Assembly: GCA_022494885.1 (NCBI GenBank)
Contig: JAGVSM010003995.1
Coordinates: 62,001 to 126,000 of the forward strand
Origin: Micrasema longulum
Taxonomy: Eukaryota; Arthropoda; Insecta; Trichoptera; Brachycentridae
DNA length: 64,000 nucleotides
Direction of reading: 5' to 3'
Within the stretch, counting starts at the first letter, position 1; each line of letters starts with the position of its first letter. Positions 48,120-59,562 of the stretch are shown here, piece by piece. The notes below the pieces were generated by a model. It was not told the DNA's origin, did no database searches, and worked only from the letters and a program-made list of their open reading frames with translations. The translations under genes and the position numbers were made by a program.

Positions 48120-48344
48120 CAGAATAATCTTCCAACGAAACTCCCAACACATTATTTTTAATATTTAGTCACATTTTTTTTTTTAAATCCACCTACTCAT
48201 ATTTTATACAAAAAAGTACATTTTTAAATACAAAAAAAAAAATTTAAATCAAAAACGTAAATATTAAATGCGACACAACGTTTTAAAATTAAAATAAAAA
48301 TAGTTTCTTAAGGGATACAATAATTATTGTACAAACACAATGTG

Positions 48345-48645
48345 AGAATTTAACATTAACAGCTCTTTAACTTCACTAAAATCAACAAATGGAAGCATTG
48401 GAGAAATATGGCTGTTCAAACATAGGCAAAATGGCGAATGTTACACAGTGTGTAAAGTGGCCACTTAAACCAGCCAATTACATGTCATAAGCCCTGTAAA
48501 TGCCTAGACTTACAAATTCTCTTCCTTAAGGTATTCTCCATCCCTGTTGTAATTTGTTAATCTTAATGACTTCCGAGGGGATGAAATCTAGTATTTTGTC
48601 TACAAACATTTGGACAAACTCAAATACTGTTATGGTAAATATGTA
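48345..48645 (-). repeat. TDR-family copy 9
   Basis: Blocks atcaacaaatggaagcatt, acagtgtgtaaagtggccac, cagccaattacatgtcataa and ccctgtaaatgcctagac; it ends with the tacaaacatttggacaaact direct-repeat block. SINE-B follows within 5 bases. Confidence 0.8.
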
Positions 48646-48649
48646 TGAT

Positions 48650-48916
48650 GTCGGCCTCATAGTGTAATGGTCAGCGCGTTAGCCTGCCATGCAAGAGGTC
48701 TCGGGTTCGATTCCAGACATGGTTGAAATTAAATATTTATTTAAAAAGGTGATTTTACACTAGAATATTTCATAGTTTCTGGACTGGTACCTGCAACGTA
48801 AGACTGATCATCTTACTTTCATGTGACAAAAATGGTCAAAATACGCCGTTATTGGTGTACCCATCCAGTTCCCTATGCACCATTAGGTGCGGAAAGGGAA
48901 TGATGATGGTGATGAG
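48650..48916 (+). mobile_element. SINE-B, reference full-length copy
   Basis: tRNA-like head gtcggcctcatagtgtaatg...gcgcgtta with B box gggttcgattcc. The body has atttcatagtttctggactg and gactgatcatcttactttca. The 3' end is ccctatgcaccattaggtgc plus GATGATG. Confidence 0.9.
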
Positions 48917-48950
48917 AGATGTATGGTGGGTTTTGCAATTTGATTTAATT

Positions 48951-49020
48951 TGTGTCCTGACGAAGAGACGGATATATCTCGAAACCGGTAGATATAGTAA
49001 AGTCGGTAAGTGGTTATATA
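48951..49020 (+). ncRNA. Hammerhead-ribozyme-like motif (Penelope-type)
   Basis: CTGACGA (48957-48963) is followed by a stem II hairpin (GAGA at 48965-48968 with TCTC at 48977-48980), GAAA (48981-48984), a short CCGG stem III and TA. Then gatata can pair with the upstream tgtgtc (stem I, with G-U pairs). The order and spacing are those of a type I hammerhead with a minimal stem III, as known from Penelope-like elements. One unpaired A sits between the core and stem II, so activity is uncertain. Confidence 0.5.
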
Positions 49021-49590
49021 CAAATATTTAAAAACATTTAGTAATGTTTCATTTCATTATGTATTTTTGTATAATTTAATTTAGTACGTACTATTATTTG
49101 GCATATGATTTATTGCTCATATATCTTATATTTCTTACTAAAGTATTGAGTGAGTTTCTAGAAAACATATCTTAATTACCATTTCAATTATGTTTTTATA
49201 TATGTATTCTTTTTCTGTTGATTTCAATGATACTCTTTTTTTTTTTTTTTAAACTTCTATATTTTAATATTATTTTGTTGATTTTTAAAATACCATTATT
49301 TTGTATATTTGATTATGTGTGATTCTTAATTTGTAAATTTTATATTTTAAAAATTATTTCTGATTTTCTTTTTTTCATTGTATTCTGTGGAATTTTATTA
49401 TTTATTACATTTTCCTTTTTTTATAGATTGTTATTCTATGTCATTATAATTTGATCTAATTAATTTTACTGTGTATTTTTATTGTTATTTATTGTGGCTT
49501 GACACGGGCATAGCCTAAAAAGCCTTAATAAGTTCATAAATATTTAAACTAGTGTTATTTTGAATGAATAAATAAATAAATGTGTAAATG
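49021..49590 (+). mobile_element. Unassigned T-rich stretch ending in a LINE-type tail
   Basis: A highly T-rich stretch ends gaatgaataaataaataaat (49563-49582) after cacgggcatagcctaaaaag, as a LINE 3' UTR would. No coding remnant is visible. Confidence 0.4.
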
Positions 49591-50284
49591 TTGGGTTACG
49601 TTGTTTTTCATAAAAAGTATCAATGCATAATGTATTTATTATACACAAAGTATAACGCGATTAGGTATGTACGTAAATAGTTAGTTATGGGTCTCGCTTT
49701 ATCATATTATTCGACTGAAATTGTAGCTGAAATAATTTGCAGCGAACATTTCGTATGCACGCTCTCCTCTGTCCCGCAACTGCAGTTCGCGTTCAGATAT
49801 GATACTGTTTCTCAAACTGCATTTAAATTTCCTCCCGGGGGTCGGCCGTAAAGTTATGCTGCGCATAGTTTATTCCTCGGCTTGGAAGTTGTGAGGTCGT
49901 CACGGCTATATCAGCAGTTCGGTCATTCGGAACTTATTTACTTGCGGCCAGCACCCGACTAACGCGAAAGTTGAATTCGCGTAGTTTATCATCTGATGCA
50001 GTTAGTACTTACTATGAATTGAAATCAAGCACTGTAGTGATGCGAAACGCCATCGGCTGTTGAATAACTCTACGAAATAAAAAACTAGAAAAATTCGTTG
50101 TTTTGAATATTCACATGTAATGTATTTCGTTTTGTTATTTGCTTTATAAGTTTTGCCTTAATATGCATTTTGTTTTTAAAATATACATTTTTTTAATGAA
50201 AAAATACTGTCATTCCCAAAGCCGATAAAAAATCGACAAATACGGAATAATTCGTTGAAGATATAAAACAGCAATATTTAAAGT
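49591..50284. other. Intergenic, CpG-rich unique stretch (about 49700-49990)
   Basis: GC and CpG are clearly higher than around it (gttcgcgttc, cctcccgggggtcggccg, gcccgacta-type blocks). There is no open frame with a domain and no repeat match. It could be a promoter or other regulatory segment; no TATA box or initiator is convincing. Confidence 0.35.
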
Positions 50285-50350
50285 AAATCTTAATGTTTGT
50301 AGGCAAGACTGGATGCCACTCCCTAGAGTTATTTAGATTGATATTTATTG
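50285..50350 (+). repeat. TDR-family copy 10, direct-repeat block only
   Basis: aatgtttgtaggcaagactgg and cactccctagagttatttag match the terminal direct repeat at 2629-2698. Confidence 0.5.
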
Positions 50351-50439
50351 CAAAATAAATCTTTTTTTTTTTTAGAGGTGAATATTGAAGCCTACGAATA
50401 TTGTTCTTCTCAGGAGAAAATACTTTCCATTCCTCGACA

Positions 50440-51000
50440 TGGCACATCATTTTTCAGCTATTCCTTTTCCGCCTAAGCTGCTAGACTTTGGTATGAGCTA
50501 CCTCTTCATATAAAAAATGCACCTTCTCCAGCCACTTTCAAGAAACGCCTAAAACATTATTATATATCCTCAGAATCCTGAACTCCCTGAGTTTTACTGA
50601 TTTTTTTATATTTTTGTTAAATATGTATTTTTATCCCTTCTTTCTTTTCTTTCCTTGGTTCTTCTTTTTCTCTCCTTCCAAACACATTATCTCATCCCAC
50701 ATTCCTCGTAATTTAACACGTATAACATAATGTCCTTTTTTATTTTATTAAAAATAATATGGGCAAGCCTTATCTCCCAATTGAAAATCAATTTTAATGT
50801 TGAATTGATTAGGTGTTTTTTAAAATTTTATGTATGAACCTATTGTTTGGTATAAATTTATATTTTTTTAATACAAAATTTTGACCAATCTCTTATTTTT
50901 GAACAATCTGTTTTTTGGTTGGCTGGAAGACAGCGCTTTTAGAAATAAGTCCGCCAAAGTATTTATTCCGTGTAATTGAAGTTTTAAATAAATAAATATT
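50440..51000 (+). mobile_element. LINE L8 3' end
   Basis: A-A-R-L-W-Y-E-L-P-L-H-I-K-N-A-P and TFKKRLKHYY is the usual C-terminus of a CR1/Jockey-type RT ORF. The 3' UTR ends gttttaaataaataaatatt. Confidence 0.75.
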
Positions 51001-52044
51001 ACTATCTATAACATTTCAATGTGTTTAGGCCTCTCGGGAGTGGAATTCTGCATATCCCTGTCGCTTTGGTTCGTTTTTGTACAACAGATTATTTTTAACG
51101 AAATTGAGTTGAGTGTATAGGAATCCTGAGAATGCCTTTACTTATAAAATTAAAACGAGTTTATTTATTGTTTATTAATGTTAAGGGGGTTTTAAGCGAA
51201 TGTTGTGGTCATTATTTATTTCTATTACGACAAAAAAACGTTGAAACTCCATTTTGTAGATTTGTGTTTTGGTCAGTTGGACAAAAACGAAGTGAAGCGA
51301 CGATACTTCAAACATTTGGACGTACTCAAATTATTGTTGATTAAGCTAACTCCTACTGAAGTACTTCACTTTGTTGATGCGTTTTAATTTTTTATGGATG
51401 TTTTAATCAGAATTTCATTCATTGTTACGGGCCAAATAACGCGAAAATGTTGCATTTGAATGAACTGAATATAGAATGGCCGGTGGGAGGGTAGCGGCCA
51501 GCTGTGGCTTGCCCGATCTTATTGGTTTTCCCGGTTTACTAACAAGCTAATGAAATAACATACTCCATCATCGTCAAAATTAGGAAAATTAGATTTATGG
51601 TAACATACAAAGTTACAAATGCATGTGAAGTGAACTGAAAGTGATAGGACATTGAAAGCAATAAATGTTAATTCTAACATAAACGAAGAATACAAATTGA
51701 AATAAAAATATTTACCGTCCAGTAAAGTTTAAAAATGCAATATGCTCATTTAAAAAGAGGCTACAAGACCTCTAGAACGGATCCGGATGAGGTGGAGGCT
51801 TTAAATAAAGCGTTTCATTGTCCTTAAGACTGGTCATCGCCTTATCTCCCCGTAACAGATAATCGAAATATGGGGCATTTTATTTTTCAATTTTTCATTT
51901 TATTTACTTTTTTTTATTTACGTTGATAACATTACAGAGTATCAAATTTATTTTCAATACATTCCAGGATTGAGGAAATAAGAAAGAGAAAAAAAAGTCA
52001 GGTTAAATGAACATACATGTTACAATTGCAGTATTTGATAATGC
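51001..52044. other. Intergenic, nothing recognised
   Basis: Two overlapping frames at 51132-51387 have no signature and are probably chance. Confidence 0.35.
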
Positions 52045-52098
52045 AATGCCCTATGCACCACCGTGTTCAGATAAGGGTTTGAATGATGATGATTATAA
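52045..52098 (+). mobile_element. SINE-B 3'-end fragment
   Basis: gccctatgcaccaccgtgtt followed by a gatgatgattat tail matches the SINE-B end. Confidence 0.6.
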
Positions 52099-52126
52099 AC
52101 ACGTATTAAGAATTAATATTTAAATC

Positions 52127-52613
52127 ACTAATATGTTTATAAATTTGTATAAACCACATTAATTTAGAGTTATACTTCGACCGGTTTCGAGGTTACTACC
52201 TCACCGTCAATAATAAAACTAACTTGTAATTACTCGCGTTGCTATTTATATTATATAATATTGTATGAAAGAGACATCAAAATAAAAGAAAGAGAGAGAA
52301 ATAAGATAAAATAAATCATAACGGTAATATTTTTAAAAGAGGACTCGAAGTTAAATTTAATTGATTATTCATTATTTGAAGTTTTTGATTAATGGCTTTA
52401 CTAATTTCTAATCGTTCTAAATTATCAGTTTCTCTTCTTTCTCTCTTATTTTTTTATTTTTCTGTCTCTTTCATAAAATATTTTATATTATAAATAGCAA
52501 CGCGAGTAATTATAAATTAGTTTAATTCCTGGTGGTGAGGTAGTAACCTCGAAACTGTTCGAAGTATAACTCTAAATTAAAGTGGTTTATGCAAATTTAT
52601 AAACATATAAGTG
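52127..52613. mobile_element. Foldback element with hammerhead-like arms
   Basis: The left arm (52127 to about 52313) and right arm (about 52429-52613) are inverted repeats of each other, separated by about 115 bp. Shared blocks include ataaacatat, ggtagtaacctcgaaac and tactcgcgttgctatttata. Each arm, read toward its end of the element, contains CTGGTGG or TGACGG, a hairpin GAGG...CCTC, GAAAC, and then gtggttta, the same layout as the motif at 48951. Confidence 0.7.
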
Positions 52614-53303
52614 TAACATGTGAAAAATGAAAAATGAAAAATAAAACACACAACAACAAGAAGTGAAAAACGTTTTTGATAACAATAATATAATATTTAA
52701 ATACCTACTTAATTCTAATTAAATTCAATTTTTATATTTTAATACCACTTTTGGATAAGGGGATTTTGAGTATTATGCAATTAAAATCTACAACCTACTT
52801 TCACTGTCCATTAAAACAATTCGTCATGAGAAAATGTTCGAAAGGGCTAGAAATAAAATGGATTATCTCATTTGCCCGAACTAATATTAAATTACTTGCT
52901 CCACAAACGTTTGGTATATGTTCTGTTTTTGTTATTTTATTGAGCGTTTTGTAATAAAAATAATATAGGTTTACAGAAATTAGGTATCAAAATAAATACC
53001 GTATTAATATTTTGAAATTTCTGATTGTATTAAATCTTCTTCGTATATTCACACAAAAAAAGTATCCTATAAAGTAAGTACTAAAAAGTAAGTATATATA
53101 TATATATAAAAAAGGGAACCCTAACGAGGTCACATTTATTTTTATTATTTATTATTGTTTATGATATAATAAATACAAATCAATAAATAAATAAAAAATT
53201 AATCCAATATTTATACAAGTTTTACTGGAAAATACTATATTTCTCATTTTTACTGCAATTTTTTTTTTTTTTTAAAAAGAAATATTTGCGTTCTTATGAT
53301 TTA
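52614..53303. other. Intergenic, TA microsatellite at about 53092-53109
   Basis: A short TA run, otherwise AT-rich DNA without matches. Confidence 0.4.
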
Positions 53304-53455
53304 CCCAAATATTTCATTTTGAGGGCCATTTTCAACGAGTTGTAAATAACTCACTATTAGAAAATGGGAATCAAGTTGGGGTAAAGTGGGATTCGAACCA
53401 CAGACCTTTGGTCCGTGAGTCCGAGACACTAGCCACAGGACCACAACCCGATTCA
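53304..53455 (-). mobile_element. SINE-C, good copy 2
   Basis: Minus-strand head cgggttgtggtcctgtggct with B box tggttcgaatccc. The body has ccaacttgattccc and ctcgttgaaaatggcc. It is collinear with 23340-23492. Confidence 0.8.
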
Positions 53456-53540
53456 AATTTTTTTTTTCGTATAATTGTTATTTTTAATTAAGCTATTCAT
53501 AATACATTTTTTTAAGTATATTACACCGTAAAAAATATTT

Positions 53541-53600
53541 AATTTGACCAAGAGACGGATTCGTCTCAAAGCCGGTAGGTAGTTATTTAAAAAAAGATAT
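53541..53600 (+). mobile_element. Hammerhead-like Penelope-type fragment, mutated core
   Basis: A perfect 6-bp stem II (GAGACG, GATT, CGTCTC at 53552-53567), then AAAGCCGGTAGG. The core reads TTGACCA instead of CTGANGA, so it is inactive. It shows the family stem more completely than the copy at 48951. Confidence 0.5.
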
Positions 53601-54690
53601 GTGATAATATGCACATATGAACTTACATTTGTTATGTTTGCCCACAAAGTGAATGCTTTAAATAATAATATTCAACGAATTTATTTTTTTAAATATTTTT
53701 AAAATAAAAAAAGAAATCTATAAAAAAATTCCTATTGCGTTAAGAAAAGAATAATTTCTTTTGCTTAAATTTTGAGTGTTCATAAAGTTGAAATACAGAA
53801 TACTTTTCCCTTAATATGAATCATCTTGACACATTTCTTATCTGGCTAAATTAATCGGGAGCCCAGTTTATTTGATTCATTATCTGATATGTTCTGAAGT
53901 TCCAAGAATTCAGAAAATTTTTAATTACAGATATGAATCGAATTTCATTTGTTCGAAACTTTGGTAATTGAAAAAAATTCGCAAGTACTTGGGAAAAGAA
54001 AAAAATTATTACGCTTTCACATCGAGATAAAGTAGAAATTAATTTTGAAAATTTAACATGAGAACAGGCGGAAGCATATAAATATTCTAATAAATGAACA
54101 AATGAATTAACACGTTGTTTCCTCGTGAGGGTAGCCAGAGATAATAGAATGCCAAATCATTAGGTTTTAGCATTCAGACCTCGCTACTTCTACATTCATA
54201 CATCTCACGCATGCACAAAAACATGTCCGTCTTTAAGAATTGGTTAAATTTGGTCTTGTCTTGTCTTTCTCGGTCATTTTTGTTTTCAGCATTTATCAAC
54301 ATCAGCCTCGCAATTTTTTTTGGCAGTTCTTCCGCTGTTCATTTAAACAAAAGCATTACTCCATTCTTGATTTTGTCGAAAATGCTTGTCTCAGCCATAC
54401 AAACATGATGCACGGATCTCAACATTTGTAGACCAATCGTTCATAGTTTTACCACACCTTTGCATGAGAGATAGCATTTCGATAGTATTCAGCCTACTTT
54501 CTTTGTTTTTTCAACGAGAAAGTTCGGATTTACGGGAAGTTGGATACGAAAAAACGTTTTCTTACACGCGCTAAAAATTAGAGCATTAGTTTTTACAACG
54601 AAGTATCTCGAAAACGTTTAAAAAAATAAAAAAATGATTCCAATAAAAAAGAACTTTTTAGCAAGTTCTTTCGAATCAATCAATGATTGG
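53601..54690. other. Intergenic, nothing recognised
   Basis: Three overlapping 62-65-codon frames at 54211-54574 lack any motif. I treat them as chance. Confidence 0.35.
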
Positions 54691-54694
54691 GAGA

Positions 54695-54855
54695 TTTGGG
54701 AGATTAGATTTCCAATTTCTGGAAAGCCAACTCAGTAATCAACAGAATTCATCGACTAGAACTTGTGACGTCGCTGGCGGAGTATTTTCAAAATAACACA
54801 ACTTTAAATAATCATAGTGCTGAAAATACGATACATAAAAATATTTTTTAAAATA
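54695..54855 (+). repeat. Dispersed repeat shared with 57865-58000
   Basis: Shared in order: agatttccaatttctggaaa, gccaactc, acttgtgacg, ggagtatttt, aatcatagtgctgaaaatac, gatacataaaaatat. The partner copy starts with agatttccagtttccgggaa. Confidence 0.7.
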
Positions 54856-55029
54856 AATCACGCTTGATTATATATTAATAAATAAAAAAGTAAAAGTAAT
54901 CGCCGCTGAGCTTCCTAATTCCATACCTTGCTCCCACACACAAGGCACGGCACCAGAAATCCATGTGAACCAATAATTTTCCCTTTATGACTAACAATTA
55001 CTGCACTTACGCTACATTTACTTTGTTGT

Positions 55030-55110
55030 ATTTATTTGCTGCATACTGGGCCCTGGTTAAAATGTTGCGTTTCTTACTGTGGGTAGGTACCACATTTTTG
55101 TCTCCAGCCC
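55030..55110 (+). repeat. Short dispersed repeat, partner of 21180
   Basis: tactgggccctggttaaaat, ttactgtgggtaggtacc and tctccagcccaata are shared in order with 21180-21256. Confidence 0.5.
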
Positions 55111-56883
55111 AATATGTTCAATATTCAAAATTACTCAAATGAATTTAACAAAAGAACAATTGTAAATAGAACCGGACGGTCAGTATTCATGTGTTTAAAT
55201 CATTTTTTTCTTCTCACCGCGATCGCGAACCATTTACTTTATCCACTGAGTCGTGAATATAATCAAGAAACCATCTCAAGTTCCCTTCTTCATAACTCCA
55301 CGATTTGATTAGATCCTGACTGCCGCGAGACAAGTTACAAACAATAAAGTACCAGAAATTCAGTGCAAAGTAGGAATTTCATTCATTGTATTTAGGGTTC
55401 AGTGACAAAGTAAATAAAGGATAACGCATGCCGTGAACCAGCAACTTCAAACGTGCACCTGTTAACGGGCAATTGGCGCGATTAGCACTTCTACTACATT
55501 GAAAATATTTTAAGTTTTTTTTTCAATTGAAAAGAGTATTTCTTAATGGTGTATCAAAGGCGCCGACGCTGATATTTTTTTACTTTTTTTTTCGAATTAT
55601 GCGAAAGCTCATTTATAATATTCCATTAGATTACTATGCGGCTCTTTACACATAATATTTAGAAAACATATATCATTGTTGGCGTCCCCGATACACTATT
55701 GAAAAATACTATCAATAAAAGTGAGAATTTAATAATACTCTTGACCTCCGATTGAAAGGCATACTTAATATTTATCAAATGAAGAAAAAAATATGTAAAA
55801 AAGTTAATATTATACTTAAAAAGTTTTGAGATGACGGGCAAAATCAACTAAAGAAAAACAATAAAAAAAATATATCTTAAAAACGGTTGACAATTTATTG
55901 AGCACATTCGCCTTTTTTTACAGCCTTTGGGGTGTTCTACACCCTGCATTTTTTTGACATCAAGTTATTGGCCGCCCTGTACATTTCAAATAATAACATT
56001 AATTTTTGAAAATTGAAGACCTGTTTGTTTTGTTATGGTCGAGGTTATCAGATGAAATTCACTCGAGTGGTTGAACGAAATATATTCCTCTACCTTCTTC
56101 GTATCTCATTATCATTAGAATTGTAACATTTGATATATTTAGTTTATGGATATTCAGAAAACAAGATACTTTTGGTATTTCTCGGGATAGTTTACTCTCA
56201 TTATGAAAATATCCGAGTTATATTTGTACTGTACCGAAAATAATTAATTCAAAACCGACGTACATGGATATACAGGGTGTTTTTTAAACCCTGTCACATC
56301 CTAAACCACGATGATCAATATGGGCAAGAAGACATTAGCATATTTAAAAAATAGGGAAAAAAATATTTTTTTGTTAGTTATTAGTGGCATAAAAATATTT
56401 TTAAATTTATAATTTTGAATTCCCGCAAAAACGGCCATTCCATTGGCCACGCCCCTTATACGTCACGATTCATGTTCCTGGCCTGAAAATTGTTTAGAAC
56501 ATTATCAAAAATCTTGACGTCACAATAACCAACATCAAAGACAACGCGTTTTTCTAGCAAAGTATCTTCATCAAATTTATTTTTTACATTTATTTATGAA
56601 AATATTTCTCCACAATATTCATATTGATTTTGAAAATACAATTTATTATTCTAAATTCATTTCATATCTTTTTATCGGTATTTGTAGTATGTGATTTTTC
56701 CCTATAAAATGCTTTTATTTTTACAAAAAAACAGTTTATTCCCAATTTTCCGAACACTGAACTTTTACACTTTAACAAATTAACGTAGTCCTCAACTATC
56801 ATTACAATATTTTTTCCTTTAAATACCACGTTTGTCTTTAAATAAACTTGAGCTTAGCAATTAGCTTGGCGGGTAGAAGGCAG
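55111..56883. other. Intergenic, nothing recognised
   Basis: Inverted short motifs of the CCCTGTA / TACAGGG type occur near 55930, 55975 and 56273. They may be transposon ends but I could not define an element. Confidence 0.3.
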
Positions 56884-57081
56884 TCAATACTGCAGAGTAG
56901 TCAGTACAAAGTACACACTTAATCCGTTAATATTTCCATAGCAGCGCATGGCGGGACTTTCATAATTAGAGACACTTTTATCCACAAAATGTCCGCCAGC
57001 TGAAATGCAAATGGCAGACTGCGCGACACCAAGTAAGCAAAGTGCAGTGATAATTCTGATTTTTTTTTTCAATCGAGGCAT
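56884..57081 (-). CDS. Hypothetical short ORF with signal-peptide-like start
   Basis: 65 codons starting M-P-R-L-K-K-K, followed by a hydrophobic run (I-I-T-A-L-C-L-L-G-V-A) and A-Q-S-A, which looks like a signal peptide and cleavage site. The rest (G-G-H-F-V-D-K-S) has no domain I know. Composition is less AT-biased than the surroundings. It could be a first exon, a decayed transposon frame or chance; no promoter or donor decides it. Confidence 0.2.
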   Translation of the reverse strand: MPRLKKKIRIITALCLLGVAQSAICISAGGHFVDKSVSNYESPAMRCYGNINGLSVYFVLTTLQY

Positions 57082-57864
57082 CTTGCAAAAAGTAAATATT
57101 TTCTCATTTTCCCGCTACCTGCACCCAGCAGTGCATAGGGGGAGGAAATTCAGTGCTTCGGAAAATTTTTAATAAAAAATATTTTTTTTACACACGGTAA
57201 ATATTAGAGCATTTCATTGAGCGGCAAAGTTTCTCGAAAAAGAAATGCATGAAAAAAAAGTACTTTGAACTAGATTAATAATATTTGTTGGGCATTTAAA
57301 GAAGAAAAAAAAATTATTTAATTGTAAAAGCACACAAGAATAAAAATAAAGATACATAAAAAAGAAGTTCCTACACCTATTAAATAAAAAACCACACCAA
57401 GCCAAATACTACATTTTTTTGTATTATTGTTATTAATATTCGTTTGCATTTTTCTTATGTTAATTGCATAATTTTTCAATTTTTTTCCAACAATCTTATT
57501 CATGTAACATTTTTGTTTTTCTTTTGTTTATTAATATGAGTGTTTTATAAATTAGGCTTTACTTTTCAAAAATATATATTAATTGTATTGTAATCCAAAG
57601 TGTCAAATTTAGTATGGCATCATAATTAAATTTTGTAAACCATTTCACCTCAACACAGGTTTTTACCGAACGAGCTAAAATATATGCAATCTAATATAAC
57701 TGTATTTTGAAATAAATAAAATTTAAAAAAAAACATCTTAAAAAATTGAAAATAAAATATTTATATATTATTGTTCCTTATAGTAGAGTAGCATATTCGA
57801 TGTTTATTTTCCAATACTAGTTTTTTGTTGCATCTCTCTATGTAGGTAAACCGGTAACAAGATT

Positions 57865-58000
57865 TCCAGTTTCCGGGAAGCCAACTCCAGTCAGCATAAT
57901 TCACCGGGGAAAACTTGTGACGCCATGGATGGAGTAATTTTAAATAGCAAAAATCATAGTGCTGATAAAACGATACATAAAAATATATATTTTTTAATTT
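57865..58000 (+). repeat. Dispersed repeat, partner of 54695
   Basis: Same block order as 54695-54855, including cttgtgacgccatgg, aatcatagtgctgataaaac and gatacataaaaatat. Confidence 0.7.
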
Positions 58001-58151
58001 TGGCGTCGTTTGACAGTCTATCAACAAATTAAATAAAAAATATTTAAAAAACACGTAACATTCTCATTACAGAGTATTGCGCTAACCATTGAACTACGCT
58101 ACGAGGCGATTTTATATTTTTACACGAGAGCAGACATCAAGTCAATTACAC

Positions 58152-58365
58152 TTGTCCACTCCGTATTGTAGTGGCGGTCGCGTTCGCCTACCATGCTTGA
58201 AGTACGGGTTTGAGTCCTGGCAACGTCTGATTTCAAGGTTTTTTTACACGGCAATCTTTTCCTTGAGTGGCACCGGAAGCGTATGATAAACTTACTTTCA
58301 TGTAACTGATGGTCAAAATACATTGCATTTTTAGTGTTTCAAAGCAGTGTTCGATGTACCGTCAT
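58152..58365 (+). mobile_element. SINE-B, divergent copy
   Basis: ccgtattgtagtggcggtcg...cctaccatgc with B-box-like gggtttgagtcctgg; then ttttttacacggcaatct, acttactttcatgtaactga and tggtcaaaata in SINE-B order. Confidence 0.65.
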
Positions 58366-58544
58366 AATCAATTTGAAATATTTTTCGAATTGAAAAATAA
58401 TGTTTTATTTCCCTATTTATAAATTCATTTGCAGACTAACGATAACAGTATATCACTAAATATGCATATGTATCTAATACAAAAAAACGAAACTGAAAAT
58501 AAAACATTAAAATACGATGTAAATGTTGCTTGCTGTATTGTGTT

Positions 58545-59225
58545 TATTTATTTATATAAACGCCCAATGGGCATTTTTAAGGACATATTTATACAAAGAA
58601 AATTATTATAAAAAAAGTAAAAAGACTCAATGGTAGACTCAATATAGTAGACTTTGTGGGAGTGGAAGCGGGAGAGGAGTGTTTATAATTGAATTTGATT
58701 CAGTGATCGCTTGAAACAAGACAACTGGTTATCAAAGAAATCAAGATTGGTATGTTTGTTGGCAGACCTAAAAATTCTAGGCATAGGGGAATAAAAACCA
58801 TAGTTAGTTCTATGGTTATCGGTATTCAAGAGTAAGTTTTGTATGAGGTTTCTAGTTGGGATATTTAATTTTATTGAACTTAGTAATTCAGGCGCATCGA
58901 AGAGTGAGTTGAGAATTTTAAATAGAACTAGGAGGTCGGATTTTTTTCACGGTCTTGAAGAGAAGATATATTTAAGGTAGTTTCTAACTCATTTTACGTA
59001 TATTGGTCTCTGGATAAGCCCAAACTCCAGCCTATCTTTCTCAAAAATCGATTTTGAACTGATTCAACATTCTTGATGTGAACATCATACTATGGAGACC
59101 AGATAACAGAGGAATACTCTAGGTGCGGGTGAACTAGGGAACAGAATAAAGTTATGGGGGTATTAATATTTTGAAGTCAGTTGTGCTTCTGTTATTAAAT
59201 CCAAGGAGTTTTAAGGATTTATTGA
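58545..59225 (-). mobile_element. LINE L1, longest copy
   Basis: The minus strand reads V-I-N-K-S-L-K-L-L-G-F, then P-H-L-E-Y-S-S-V-I-W-S-P and NVESVQNRF(L/F)RK. The 3' end gcccattgggcgtttatata plus AAATA tail is at 58545-58575. It matches 9835-10470 and reaches further 5'. Several stops. Confidence 0.85.
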
Positions 59226-59282
59226 TAACACGTCAAAAAAAATGTGTTACAAAAATGGCGCAATACTAATTATCCATGATTT

Positions 59283-59560
59283 TCTGATATTTATTTATTT
59301 TATTAATTAATTTATACAAATACATACACACAATAAAAAAATACAATAATAACGTATTCCAAACTCTATAAGCCCAAAGGACCTATGTTGAGTTGGAATA
59401 CAACATAATGGAAAGTGAAAGTACGTACATAATTAAATAATAGCAAAAGTAAAAATGAAATATTATTACATAAACACACATATACGAGTATTTCAACGGG
59501 CATCTGGAAAACTCGCTTAGTAGTGTATAAATCTATGCAATATCTCGCATCAGTCTCCTG
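59283..59560 (-). mobile_element. LINE 3' tail (minus strand)
   Basis: A tttatttattttattaatta tail followed by ccaaactctataagcccaaag...tgttgagttgg. The layout resembles the tails at 9425 and 61265. Confidence 0.45.
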
Positions 59561-59562
59561 CA

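Noticed and set aside
48650..48725. tRNA gene
   Set aside because: A and B boxes are present, but the acceptor stem is not closed and a SINE body with copies elsewhere follows.
55440..55500. Possible tRNA-like SINE on the minus strand
   Set aside because: A ggttcac-type B box is suggestive, but no A box at the right distance and no second copy were seen.
55920..56300. Transposon bounded by CCCTGTA / TACAGGG ends
   Set aside because: Several such short motifs occur, but no consistent pair of ends, target duplication or second copy could be defined.
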